Positions 35,301-46,266 of a stretch of DNA of 64,000 nt are shown here, one piece after another. The notes beneath the pieces are model-generated. The model was not told the origin of the DNA, ran no database searches, and saw only the letters and a list, made by a program, of their open reading frames with translations. The DNA comes from Xenopus tropicalis (Eukaryota > Chordata > Amphibia > Anura > Pipidae). Position 1 is the first letter of the stretch; each line of letters starts with the position of its first letter. The position numbers were made by a program, and so were the translations under genes. The stretch spans positions 421,686 through 485,685 of the forward strand of contig NC_030680.2 in the NCBI RefSeq assembly GCF_000004195.4, read 5' to 3'.

Positions 35301-38300
35301 AGTACAGTATGAGGGTACAGCTTATTGTGTGCCCAGAACATTCCCTCTCTGTATATTTGTATTTATACATATGGGTAGGAGGTGCCATAGTGTTTCCCTT
35401 AGACAGTACAGTATGGGGGTACAGCTTATTGTGTGCCCAGAACATTCCCTCTCTGTATATTTGTATTTATACATATGGGTAGGGGGTGCCATAGTGTTTC
35501 CCTTAGACAGTACAGTATGGGGGTACAGCTTATTGTGTGCCCAGAACATTCCCTCTCTGTATATTTGTATTTATACATATGGGTAGGGGGTGCCATAGTG
35601 TTTCCCTTAGACAGTACAGTATGGGGGTACAGCTTATTGTGTGCCCAGAACATTCCCTCTCTGTATATTTGTATTTATACATTTGGGTAGGGGGTGCCAT
35701 AGTGTTTCCCTTAGACAGTACAGTATGGGGGTACAGCTTATTGTGTGCCCAGAACATTCCCTCTCTGTATATTTGTATTTATACATATGGGTAGGGGGTG
35801 CCATAGTGTTTCCCTTAGACAGTACAGTATGGGGGTACAGCTTATTGTGTGCCCAGAACATTCCTTCTCTGTATATTTGTACACGCTAGTATCGGGGGGC
35901 AGAGTTGAACTGTGTGTGTGTGTGTGTTTCAGAGACTGTGGAGAAGAGGAAGAAGGAGGACCTGTTGGCCAAGCGCAAGGAGCTGAAACATGATAGGAAG
36001 GCCCGTGCCATGGCCTCCAGGACAAAGGACAACTTCAAGGGCTACAATGGGATTCCGATTGAAGAGAAGCCCAGAAAGCGCAAGCGCTCCGGCACGGAGG
36101 AGGATCAGAATGACAACATGGCGGCCGAGGGGGAGGAGTATATGACAGAGGAGGAACTATACGAATACTCTCAGTCTGAATCTGAGCAGGAGGAAGAGGA
36201 GGAATTGCCCCCTCAGAAAGTACCCAAACCAGCGCCTGGAAAGAAGCCCCCAACCCCAGCGCTAAACTTCAACGACCTGCTGCGTCTCGCTGAACGGAAG
36301 CAGTATGAGCCAGTAGAAGTGGTCCGACCCGTGAAGAAGGAGGAGCGGCTCAGAACCGCAGAGGAGCTTAAAGAGTTGGAGTTTCTAGAGAGGAAAGCCC
36401 AGAAGGCCGATAGGAAAGATCCAAAGAGAAATGAGCAGCTTGTAAAAGTCAGTAAAGGTTCTGGAGACAAATATTCCTCACTGAAAGGAACCCATTCCGG
36501 AAACTCAAAGTCCAGCTCCACTGAGCAGAATGGAACCATCAGAAAGTCCTCCAGTGATACTGGAAGCAGAACAGAGAAGAGCGGGTCCGTATTCCATACC
36601 AAAGAGTCAAAGAAGCCTTCTTCTGCCAAGGACTTGGGCGGTAAAGGTTCTAGACCCAATGTAACGGGGGACAGCAAGGATAGGCACAGCTCTAGCCAGC
36701 CTTCTGCAGCCTCCAATTCCGCGTTTGGGCGTCCTTCTGGTTCAGCAAGGCCATCTGGAAGTTCTGGTCCTGGCAGACCACTTGGAGGATCAGGTTCTAG
36801 TTCAGGGAAGTCAACGGGAGGATCAGCTTCTGGTTCAGCAAGGTCAGTAGGAGGCTCAGGGTCTGGTTCAGGGAAGCCAATGGGAGGATCAGGTTCAGGG
36901 AAGCCAATGGGAGGTTCAGGGAAGCCAATGGGAGGTTCACATTCTAGTCATGGTTCAGGGAAGCCAACAGGAGGTACAGGTTCTGGTTCAGGGAAGCCAA
37001 CAGGAGCATCAGGTTCTGGTTCAGGGAAGCCAACAGGAAGTTCAGGGTCAGCAAAGTCAGAGAGAGAATCGGGTTCTGGTTCAAGGTCAGTGAGAGAATC
37101 AGGTTCTGGGTCTGGGTCAGCAAGGTCAGTGAGAGAATCAGGTTCTGGGTCAGCAAGGTCAGTGAGAGAATCTGGTTCTGGGTCAGGGTCGGCAAGGTCA
37201 GTGAGAGAATCGGGTTCAGCAAAGCAAGCAGGAGGACCAGGTTCTGGGAGAGCCCTAGGCTCTGGTTCTAGTTTTGCCCGGCCATCTAGCAATTCCAGTC
37301 CGGCTCCTGGCAAGCCTGCTGCTGGTTCTGGTTCCGCCCGACCCTCTAGTTCAGGAACTCCACGCTCAAGCAGTATGGGTCACTCCACCAGCAATTCTTC
37401 ACGTCAGCCTAGCAGCTCAGGGGCAGTGCGGCCCAGTAGTGGCCCTCCAACCGGTGCTACGCCTAAAGGCCCCTCTCCTCGACCCGGAGCTGGACCCACC
37501 TCTGTGCGGCCGAACAGCACTTCAGTCCCAGGTTCTGCTCGTTCCTCCCTTGGCTCCGGCCCTGGGCGGCCGGTGGCTGCTTCGGCAACAGGACAGTTGG
37601 CACCGGCAAAACCCAAATGTACTGTGGTGGCTGAAACCATCTCTTCCAAGAACTTTGTACCCAAGTCCATCAATGGGCATATGAATGGCATCAGAACCGC
37701 AGCGCCCCCTGGGCACAGACCTGCTATGCGCCCACCAGGTAAGCCACAACCTGTGCTTCAGGGGGTATTGGGGCATCTGGGTTCATGCCGAGTCCCGGCC
37801 CAGTGGCACGGAGCTTGTACAGATTGGCTAAAGGGGGCGCTGCAATGAACATAGTGTTTGCCTATTGGTTTAATTAGGAAATATCTGGGGTTTTTATTAA
37901 TTGCTCTAATCAGGGAAATATATGGAACTAGAACTAAAGCCCCTTTCTACTTCCTGATCCCAAAGAGCAAAGTCAGACAAACTAGCAGCCCAATGAGAAG
38001 CCTCTGTATAATCAGCTGCTCGTTATCTAATAGGCTGTAGCTGGGGGAAGGGAGGGGTTTATTTATACAGAGGGTTCTCATTGGCTGCTGGGTTGTCTGA
38101 CTTTGCTCTTTGGGAACCAGGAAGTAGGTATAAAGATTAACCTAAACCTCCCCCCCGTGTGTCCCTACCCTGCCTGTGTAGTAATGTGTAATTGCCCCAT
38201 CATTCAGGAGACATTTCTCTTTCAGGCCCCCCCTTGCCCCCCATCACCAGCTCTTACAAACGAAGGATCGACGATGATGATGATTATGATTCAGAGATGG

Positions 38301-39493
38301 ATGATTTTATAGACGACGGGGGCGAATGCCAGGATGAGATATCCAAGCACATTCGGGAAATATTCGGCTATGACAGAACTAAGTGAGTTTCCCCGGAATC
38401 TGCCTGAGTAGGGGGTATATCTGTGTAACTGGCAGGGTGGCTAGCAAGTACCCATTGTAAGCAGCAGTCCTGCCCTGCTTTATGGCTGAGATTCTAGCTA
38501 TCTGTATAACAGAGCATTCTGTCACAGTGGCACAGATCCTATCTGATCCCCCCCCATTGTAAGCAGCAGTCCTGCCCTGCTTTATGGCTGAGATTCTAGC
38601 TATCTGTATAACAGAGCATTCTGTCACAGTGGCACAGATAACACAGTAGGACTGTCCCCACCCCACATACAGACCAGTTGGTACAGGTTGGGTTACATTG
38701 CATTGTGAGCCCAAGTGACTGCTTTGGCCCAACAGGACCAGCAATGGGCTGACTGGGTGACTATTACAGAGCACGGAGCCCCACGTGTAACTGAATGTTT
38801 CTGGGTTCATCTTTGGAGCTTAATTATTAACCCATTCCGAACCTACTAATCCAAGTATAATCCTCTTTGAACCCTACGTACTCATGGGCAATGTTGTGCC
38901 AAGCTCAGGCCTTCCTGGGGGGGCACAGTATGTAGGGGAGCCATGGGTGCTGGATTCCCATGATGGCGCTGACTTGTTTCTCGCGTGCAGGTACAGGGAC
39001 GAGAGCGATTACGCCCTGAGGTACATGGAGAGCACCTTCCGAGAGCAGCAGAAAGAAGAGGCAAGAAGGTAAGTGTCTATCTGCCCGTGCCCACTGCCGG
39101 GGGGCCCGTCCATAAATCCCTGCTAGTTTTTAGCCTCCCATTGCCCTGATGTAAATGTGCCAGCTGTATGCCAGTCTTGGCACGGCCCAGGTTGCCATAG
39201 TTACAGAGAAGCAGCCCTGTGGGGTTGGGGGGCACCCCGGGAATCTGTGATTCAGTCAGTACCTATGTGTGACTGGGCTGGGCTTGCATGGCGTCTGGGC
39301 TACGGGACCGGTAATTAGGGCTATTAATAGAGGAAGCGGTTAGACCTGTCGCTACACGTAGAGTCACGCGTTGCTTTCTGCTTCCAGCCTGCGATTGGGC
39401 ATCCAGGAAGACTTGGAGGAGTTGCAGCGCGAGGAGGAGGAGCTAAAGAGGAAAGCCAAGCAGTTAAAGGCAGCCAAGAAGATGAGTCGATAG
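29369..39493 (+). CDS. spty2d1: spty2d1: SPT2 chromatin protein domain containing 1, complete six-exon CDS
   Basis: Histone H3-H4 chaperone of the SPT2 family, a nuclear protein acting in transcription and chromatin. CDS exons are 29369-29428, 35142-35256, 35933-37738, 38226-38382, 38991-39068 and 39388-39493, all with GT-AG borders and consistent phase, giving 2322 nt or 773 aa (human about 685). The start gives MDFHSVLKMAAA, like human MDFREILMIAS. Exon 2 begins KRYSLAVGPPKKDPKVKG, near-identical to human. Exon 3 carries KARAMASRTKDNF and GYNGIPIEEK (about residues 80-105), an acidic stretch, then a Gly/Ser-rich low-complexity region (about 335-505) that explains the extra length. Exons 4-6 form the conserved C-terminal SPT2 domain: an Asp-rich run, EISKHIREIFGYDR, then YRDESDYALRYMES, ending in a basic Lys/Arg coiled tail. 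Human family residues are recalled from knowledge; the exon joins are read from the sequence. Identification is very secure. Confidence 0.97.
29495..30865. repeat. 22-bp minisatellite in spty2d1 intron 1, about 62 units
   Basis: Unit CGGGGTAACGGGGCATCTCTCC with an A/T/G position (AACT, ATCT, AGCT). It starts ~67 bp after the exon 1 donor. The minus strand lacks stops in all three frames, giving overlapping open frames of over 400 codons that are not genes. Confidence 0.96.
31065..32860. repeat. 51-bp minisatellite in spty2d1 intron 1, about 35 units
   Basis: Unit GGGACCTTAGATTGTAAGCT, CACTGGGGCAGGGGCTGATG, GGAATGGGATA. Its TTAGATTGTAAGCTC...GGGCAGGG core is again the L2-type tail motif. Being a multiple of three it is open on both strands. 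Confidence 0.96.
32861..32994. other. Single-copy spacer in spty2d1 intron 1
   Basis: Short unique DNA between two arrays; no exon. Confidence 0.6.
32995..33465. repeat. 35-bp minisatellite in spty2d1 intron 1, about 14 units
   Basis: Unit GGGTACAACATTATAGGGCC plus CAGTCGGAGCCCCCG. Two units lack ACAACA, at matching spacing (about 33165 and 33300), pointing to block duplication of ~130 bp. Confidence 0.95.
33466..33950. other. Single-copy spty2d1 intron 1 sequence
   Basis: About 480 bp of ordinary intron; an open frame of 113 codons shows no recognisable domain. Confidence 0.55.
33955..34945. repeat. Second block of the 51-bp minisatellite, about 19 units
   Basis: Same unit as 31065-32860, separated from it by ~1.1 kb. 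Variants (AGAGTGTAAG, GGGACTGATG) are shared, so the two blocks descend from one array or one insertion. Confidence 0.96.
35288..35890. repeat. 104-bp tandem array in spty2d1 intron 2, about 6 units
   Basis: Unit contains CCCTTAGACAGTACAGTATG, GGGGTACAGCTTATTGTGTG and GTATATTTGTATTTATACAT. It ends about 43 bp before the exon 3 acceptor. Confidence 0.96.
36770..37260 (+). repeat. spty2d1: Coding minisatellite within spty2d1 exon 3 (Gly/Ser repeats)
   Basis: Imperfect tandem units of about 24-36 bp encode repeated GSGSGKPMGGS, GSGSGKPTG and ESGSGSARSVR blocks (residues about 335-505). Units stay in frame, unlike the non-coding arrays around them. The human protein has a Ser/Gly/Pro-rich stretch in the same place but without this regular repetition, so the expansion accounts for most of the extra ~88 residues. 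It is predicted to be disordered. Confidence 0.85.
37935..38142. mobile_element. Fold-back MITE in spty2d1 intron 3
   Basis: Inverted arms of ~60-75 bp: TTCCTGATCCCAAAGAGCAA, AGTCAGACAAAC on the left and GTTGTCTGACTTTGCTCTTT, GGGAACCAGGAAG on the right, separated by ~55 bp. A non-autonomous element by structure; family not named. Confidence 0.7.
38445..38640 (-). repeat. Two copies of a ~100-bp repeat in spty2d1 intron 4, inverted relative to uevld intron 8
   Basis: AGCAGCAGTCCTGCCCTGCT, TTATGGCTGAGATTCTAGCT and CAGAGCATTCTGTCACAGTG. Reverse complement of the unit tandemly repeated at 51605-52650, so one interspersed repeat landed in both genes. Confidence 0.9.
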
Positions 39494-39776
39494 CGAGAAA
39501 TCTGCGGGTCACCGGAGCGACCGCGTCAGGAACCTGGGGGCTCTCTCCGTCCCGCTGAGACCGTACGGCCGGAGAGCAGTCCCACGCACAAACATACAGA
39601 TCTGGCGCATCATCCGCTCCTGTTTGTTTTGCACCAGCGGATTTACTCGCACAAGAAACGGCCATTTTTATTTGCCGGAATATTCTCACAGGTCAAGGCT
39701 GGACGTGCAGGAAGCAAAAAGGACTTTATATTTCCTTTTATATGAAATCTATCATTAGAGACAGCTCGTTGGAGCC

Positions 39777-39782
39777 AATAAA
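39777..39782 (+). terminator. spty2d1 polyadenylation signal AATAAA
   Basis: Canonical AATAAA about 285 bases after the spty2d1 stop, in single-copy 3' UTR. The 3' UTR is therefore short, ending near 39800. Confidence 0.75.
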
Positions 39783-39799
39783 TTATTGACAGAGTTTAT

Positions 39800-40494
39800 G
39801 AGCCGCTATGTTGCATCTATTTACAGTTCTACATTATTTATATCCTGTACAAGTGCACTTACTGACTAGGGGGCTGCTTGCCAGGGGACCGGGCCAGGAA
39901 GCCCCCGGGGGGAGGTCCCCATGTGTTTTATCAGCCTGCGCAGCAGCATCCCCCCCTATAGTGTGAGTTTAACCCCTGCCGCTCTGCGCAGCAAACGCAC
40001 GGGGGTCTCACCAGATATACACGTGTCTGTGTCCATTCCCCTCCTATCCATCTCTTACACGTTTATACACACATGTATGTACGTTCTGATGCAGCCTTGC
40101 AGTTTGCCCCTTTAATTTGAGGATCACGTACCTAAGTGAGTGGGCAGATTCTGCCCAATGAGAGGCTTCGGGTTCCAGCTTGCTGTGACTCATGGGAGAG
40201 GGGGGGTTCCAGGCAAACACACGTTCCTGCTGGCCCACTGCGCAATGTCTTGTTTAACCCTTTGCTGTTTGTGCCACAAAATGCCAGAGTGGTGTGTCCT
40301 TCTCACAGTCTGCCTAATTAGCTAATTAATTAATCACGAGCCTCGCTCTTATTGAGCTTCAATCCTAAGACTGTTATCTCAGCAAAGGCTTCTGGCGCGC
40401 GGGCAGCTGCCCCTCTGCTCATCCACTTGCACTAAATGTGTTTTACTGAATAAATGTGCTACCACTCATCTCCCATGTATTCTGTGTATTGGCT
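39800..40494. other. Single-copy 3' flank of spty2d1
   Basis: Intergenic; nothing beyond short non-conserved open frames. Confidence 0.55.
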
Positions 40495-41390
40495 TCTGCT
40501 TGGCTCTGGCAGGGACGGGGTTACACAAGCGAGCTGGAAAGGGCTCTGGGAGGGAAGGGGTTACACAAGCGAGCTGGAAAGGGCTCTGGCAGGGATGGGG
40601 TTACACAAGCGAGCTGGAAAGGGCTCTGGGAGGGACGGGGTTACACAAGCGAGCTGGAAAGGGCTCTGGGAGGGACGGGGTTACACAAGCGAGCTCGAAA
40701 GGGCTCTGGGAGGGACGGGGTTACACAAGCGAGCTCGAAAGGGCTCTGGGAGGGACGGGGTTACACAAGCGAGCTGGAAAGGGCTCTGGGAGGGACGGGG
40801 TTACACAAGCGAGCTGGAAAGGGCTCTGGGAGGGACGGGGTTACACAAGCGAGCTGGAAAGGGCTCTGGGAGGGACGGGGTTACACAAGCGAGCTGGAAA
40901 GGGCTCTGGGAGGGACGGGGTTACACAAGGGAGCTGGAAAGGGCTCTGGGAGGGACGGGGTTACACAAGCGAGCTGGAAAGGGCTCTGGGAGGGACGGGG
41001 TTACACAAGCGAGCTGGAAAGGGCTCTGGGAGGGACGGGGTTACACAAGCGAGCTGGAAAGGGCTCTGGGAGGGACGGGGTTACACAAGCGAGCTGGAAA
41101 GGGCTCTGGGAGGGACGGGGTTACACAAGCGAGCTGGAAAGGGCTCTGGGAGGGACGGGGTTACACAAGCGAGCTCGAAAGGGCTCTGGCAGGGACGGGG
41201 TTACACAAGCGAGCTGGAAAGGGCTCTTGGAGGGACGGGGTTACACAAGCGAGCTGGAAAGAGCTCTGGCAGGGACGGGGTTACACAAGCGAGCTCGAAA
41301 GGGCTCTGGCATTGATGGGGTTACACAAGCGAGCTCGAAAGGGCTCTGGCAGGGATGGGGTTACACAGGCATGCTCTGAGGGATTCTGGG
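40495..41390. repeat. 40-bp minisatellite, about 22 units
   Basis: Unit GAGCTGGAAAGGGCTCTGGG plus AGGGACGGGGTTACACAAGC. Open in all three plus frames because the unit has no stop, so the ~270-316 codon frames are not genes. Related to the 41-bp array that follows. Confidence 0.96.
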
Positions 41391-41424
41391 AAGAAATGGA
41401 TTAAACAGGCAAGCTGTAAAGGCC

Positions 41425-41695
41425 TTTCTTTAACCCATGAGCCACATTCAAATGTAAAAAGAGTTAGGGACCAACACAAGCATTAAAAAAAGGGTTCCCA
41501 GGGGGCCCAATAAGGGCTATGATTGGCTATTTGGTGGCCCCATGAGGAGTGGCAGCCTATAGGAGGCTCTGTCTGGCAGTACCCTTGGTCTTTATGCCTC
41601 CAAAACTTGCCCCAAGTCAGAAATCCAAAATAAATACCTGCTTTGGGGCCCCTGGGAGCCACATCCAATGGGTTGGTGAGCAACATGTTGGGGAC
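41425..41695. mobile_element. hAT-like MITE, inferred, between the two related arrays
   Basis: ACCCATGAGCCACATTCAAA ... CCTGGGAGCCACATCC ... GGTTGGTGAGCAACATGTTG, GGGGACCACTGCTC. This is a sequence type common in frogs, often ending near CAGTGGTCCCCAACC. Its insertion seems to split an originally single array. Confidence 0.55.
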
Positions 41696-44600
41696 CACTG
41701 CTCTCAAGAAATCTGGGAGGGAAAGGGTTACACACAGGCATGATCTCAGGACTCTGGGAGGGAAAGGGTTACACACAGGCATGATCTCAGGGCTCTGGGA
41801 GGGAAAGGGTTACACACAGGCATGATCTCAGGGCTCTGGGAGGGAAAGGGTTACACACAGGCATGATCTCAGGACTCTGGGAGGGAAAGGGTTACACACA
41901 GGCATGATCTCAGGACTCTGGGAGGGAAAGGGTTACACACAGGCATGATCTCAGGACTCTGGGAGGGAAAGGGTTACACACAGGCATGATCTCAGGACTC
42001 TGGGAGGGAAAGGGTTACACACAGGCATGATCTCAGGACCTGGGAGGGAAAGGGTTACACACAGGCATGATTCAGGACTCTGGGAGGGAAAGGGTTACAC
42101 ACAGGCATGCTCTCAGGGCTCTGGGAGGGAAAGGGTTACACACAGGCATGATCTCAGGGCTCTGGGAGGGAAAGGGTTATATGATGACGCTCTGAGGGAC
42201 TCTGGGAGGGAAAGGGTTACACAGGCATGCTCTCAGGGCTCTGGGAGGGAAAGGGTTACACACAGGCATGCTCTCAGGGCTCTGGGAGGGAAAGGGTTAC
42301 ACAGGCATGACCAGGCTGGGAAGGTTAAGGCATCTCCAGGGCTCTGGGAGGGAAAAGGGTTACACAGGCATGCTCTCAGGGCTCTGGGAGGGAAAGGGTT
42401 ACACAGGCATGCTCTCAGGGCTCTGGGAGGGAAAGGGTTACACAGGCATGCTTCTCAGGGCTCTGGGAGGGAAAGGGTTACACAGGCATGCCTCAGGGGG
42501 AAACAGGCATGTCTCAGGGCTCTGGAGGAAGGGTTACACAGCATGCCAGGGCTCGGGGAAGGTTACACAGGCATGCTCTCAGGGCTCTGGGAGGGAAAGG
42601 GTTACACACAGGCATGCTCTCAGGGCTCTGGGAGGGAAAGGGTTACACACAGGCATGATCTCAGGGCTCTGGGAGGGAAAGGGTTACAACAGGCATGCTC
42701 TCAGGGCTCTGGAGGGAAAGGGTTACACAGGCATGCTCTCAGGGCTCTGGGAGGGAAAGGGTTACACACAGGCATGCTCTCAGGGCTCTGGGAGGGAAAG
42801 GGTTACACACAGGCATGATCTCAGGGCTCTGGGAGGGAAAGGGTTACACAGGCATGCTCTCAGGGCTCTGGGAGGGAAAGGGTTACACAGGCATGCTCTC
42901 AGGGCTCTGGGAGGGAAGGGTTAACACAGGCATGCTCTCAGGGCTCTGGGAGGGAAGGGTTACACAGGCATGCTCTCAGGGCTCTGGGAGGGAAAGGGTT
43001 ACACAGGCATGCTCTCAGGCTCTGGGAGGGAAAGGGTTACACAGGCATGCTCTCAGGGCTCTGGGAGGGAAAGGGTTACACACAGGCATGCTCTCAGGGG
43101 CTCTGGAGGGAAAGGGTTACACACAGGCATGATCTCAGGGCTCTGGAGGGAAAGGGTTACCACAGGCATGCTCTCAGGGCTCTGGGAGGGAAAGGGTTAC
43201 ACAGGCATGCTCTCAGGGCTCTGGGAGGGAAAGGGTTACACACAGGCATGCTCTCAGGGCTCTGGGAGGGAAAGGGTTACACAGGCATGCTCTCAGGGCT
43301 CTGGGAGGGAAAGGGTTACACACAGGCATGCTCTCAGGGCTCTGGGAGGGAAAGGGTTACACACAGGCATGCATCTCAGGGCTCTGGGAGGGAAAGGGTT
43401 ACACACAGGCATGCTCTCAGGGCTCTGGGAGGGAAAGGGTTACACACAGGCATGCTCTCAGGGCTCTGGGAGGGAAAGGGGTTACACACAGGCATGATCT
43501 CAGGGCTCTGGAGGGAAAGGGAAAGGGTTACACAGGCATGCTCTCAGGGCTCTGGGAGGGAAAGGGTTACACAGGCATGCTCTCAGGGCTCTGGAGGGAA
43601 AGGGTTACACAGGCATGCTCTCAGGGCTCTGGGAGGGAAAGGGTTCACACAGGCATGCTCTCAGGCTTCTGGGAGGGAAAGGGTTACACACAGGCATGCT
43701 CTCAGGGCTCTGGGAGGGAAAGGGTTACACACAGGCATGCTCTCAGGGCTCTGGGGAAGGGTACAACAGGCAGCTTCAGGCTCTGGGAAAGGTACACAGG
43801 CATGCTCTCAGGGCTCTGGGAGGGAAAGGGTTACACACAGGCATGCTCTCAGGGCTCTGGGAGGGAAAGGGTTACACACAGGCATGCTCTCAGGGCTCTG
43901 GGAGGGAAAGGGTTACACAGGCATGCTCTCAGGGCTCTGGGAGGGAAAGGGTTACACAGGCATGCTCTCAGGGCTCTGGGAGGGAAAGGGTTACACACAG
44001 GCATGCTCTCAGGGCTCTGGGGAGGGGGAAAGGGTTACACACAGGCATGCTCTCAGGGCTCTGGGAGGGAAAGGGTTACACACAGGCATGCTCTCAGGGC
44101 TCTGGGAGGGAAAGGGTTACACACAGGCATGCTCTCAGGGCTCTGGGAGGGAAAGGGTTACACACAGGCATGCTCTCAGGGCTCTGGGAGGGAAAGGGTT
44201 ACACACAGGCATGATCTCAGGGCTCTGGGAGGGAAAGGGTTACACACAGGCATGATCTCAGGGCTCTGGGAGGGAAAGGGTTACACAGGCATGCTCTCAG
44301 GGCTCTGGGAGGGAAAGGGTTACACAGGCATGCTCTCAGGGCTCTGGGAGGGAAAGGGTTACACACAGGCATGCTCTCAGGGCTCTGGGAGGGAAAGGGT
44401 TACACACAGGCATGATCTCAGGGCTCTGGGAGGGAAAGGGTTACACACAGGCATGATCTCAGGGCTCTGGGAGGGAAAGGGTTACACAGGCATGCTCTCA
44501 GGGCTCTGGGAGGGAAAGGGTTACACACAGGCATGCTCTCAGGGCTCTGGGAGGGAAAGGGTTACACACAGGCATGATCTCAGGGCTCTGGGAGGGAAAG

Positions 44601-46063
44601 GGTTATATGATGACGCTCTGAGGGACTCTGGGAGGGAAAGGGTTACACAGGCAGGCTCTGAGGGACTCTGGGAGGGAAAGGGTTACACAGGCAGGCTCTG
44701 AGGGACTCTGGGAGGGAAAGGGTTACACAGGCATGCTCTCAGGGCTCTGGGAGGGAAAGGGTTACACACAGGCATGCTCTCAGGGCTCTGGGAGGGAAAG
44801 GGTTACACACAGGCATGATCTCAGGGCTCTGGGAGGGAAAGGGTTACACACAGGCATGATCTCAGGGCTCTGGGAGGGAAAGGGTTACACAGGCAGGCTC
44901 TGAGGGCTCTGGGAGGGAAAGGGTTACACACAGGCATGATCTCAGGGCTCTGGGAGGGAAAGGGTTATATGATGACGCTCTGAGGGACTCTGGGAGGGAA
45001 AGGGTTACACAGGCAGGCTCTGAGGGACTCTGGGAGGGAAAGGGTTACACAGGCAGGCTCTGAGGGACTCTGGGAGGGAAAGGGTTACACAGGCATGCTC
45101 TCAGGGCTCTGGGAGGGAAAGGGTTACACACAGGCATGCTCTCAGGGCTCTGGGAGGGAAAGGGTTACACACAGGCATGATCTCAGGGCTCTGGGAGGGA
45201 AAGGGTTACACACAGGCATGATCTCAGGGCTCTGGGAGGGAAAGGGTTACACAGGCATGCTCTCAGGGCTCTGGGAGGGAAAGGGTTACACACAGGCATG
45301 ATCTCAGGGCTCTGGGAGGGAAAGGGTTACACAGGCATGATCTCAGGGCTCTGGGAGGGAAAGGGTTACACACAGGCATGCTCTCAGGGCTCTGGGAGGG
45401 AAAGGGTTACACACAGGCATGATCTCAGGACTCTGGGAGGGAAAGGGTTACACACAGGCATGATCTCAGGGCTCTGGGAGGGAAAGGGTTACACACAGGC
45501 ATGATCTCAGGACTCTGGGAGGGAAAGGGTTACACACAGGCATGATCTCAGGGCTCTGGGAGGGAAAGGGTTACACACAGGCATGCTCTCAGGGCTCTGG
45601 GAGGGAAAGGGTTACACACAGGCATGATCTCAGGGCTCTGGGAGGGAAAGGGTTACACAGGCATGATCTCAGGGCTCTGGGAGGGAAAGGGTTACACACA
45701 GGCATGATCTCAGGGCTCTGGGAGGGAAAGGGTTACACACAGGCATGATCTCAGGGCTCTGGGAGGGAAAGGGTTACACAGGCATGCTCTCAGGGCTCTG
45801 GGAGGGAAAGGGTTACACACAGGCATGATCTCAGGACTCTGGGAGGGAAAGGGTTACACACAGGCATGATCTCAGGGCTCTGGGAGGGAAAGGGTTACAC
45901 ACAGGCATGCTCTCAGGGCTCTGGGAGGGAAAGGGTTACACACAGGCATGATCTCAGGACTCTGGGAGGGAAAGGGTTACACACAGGCATGATCTCAGGG
46001 CTCTGGGAGGGAAAGGGTTATATGATGACGCTCTGAGGGACTCTGGGAGGGAAAGGGTTACAC
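41696..46063. repeat. 39-41 bp minisatellite upstream of uevld, about 105 units
   Basis: Unit TCTGGGAGGGAAAGGGTTAC plus ACACAGGCATGATCTCAGGG(C). ACAC/AC and GATC/GCTC variants and a rare TATATGATGACGCTCTG unit (42178, 44606, 44968, 46019) show higher-order duplication of about 362 bp. Noisy patches at 42300-42570 and 43750-43800. It ends ~200 bp before the uevld ATG. Confidence 0.96.
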
Positions 46064-46079
46064 GGGGAAGTGCCTCGGT

Positions 46080-46266
46080 GCAGCCGCACAGTCTGCCCAG
46101 TAGAAAAGTCAGGTGACTGCCCCCCCGCCCCTCCCTCACTAATATACCCCTCCCTCACTAATATACCCCTTACTAAAGCCTCTCACCGCCTCTTCCCAAC
46201 CCCTCCCTGCCCTATTTCCCATGAGCCAGTGCGGCCGCTTCCCATCATGCTCCTGGGAGGGCCGCC
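46080..46266 (+). promoter_or_regulatory. uevld proximal promoter with SBS-like TTCCCATCATGC element
   Basis: Only about 200 bp of single-copy DNA separate the huge 41-bp array (ends 46063) from the uevld ATG. It contains two copies of CCCTCCCTCACTAATATA and a TTCCCATCATGC element at about 46238 that fits the core CCCANMATGC of the ZNF143/THAP11 (Staf-binding) motif. Further matches or near-matches follow in intron 1. No TATA box is evident. Confidence 0.5.

Noticed and set aside
40454..44701. Long plus-strand frames in the 40/41-bp arrays
   Set aside because: All three frames are open in the same stretch, a sign of a stop-free unit, not of coding selection.
41696..46063. Interstitial telomeric repeat (AGGGTTA in each unit)
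   Set aside because: Only one AGGGTTA per 41 bp, never in tandem (TTAGGG)n form.
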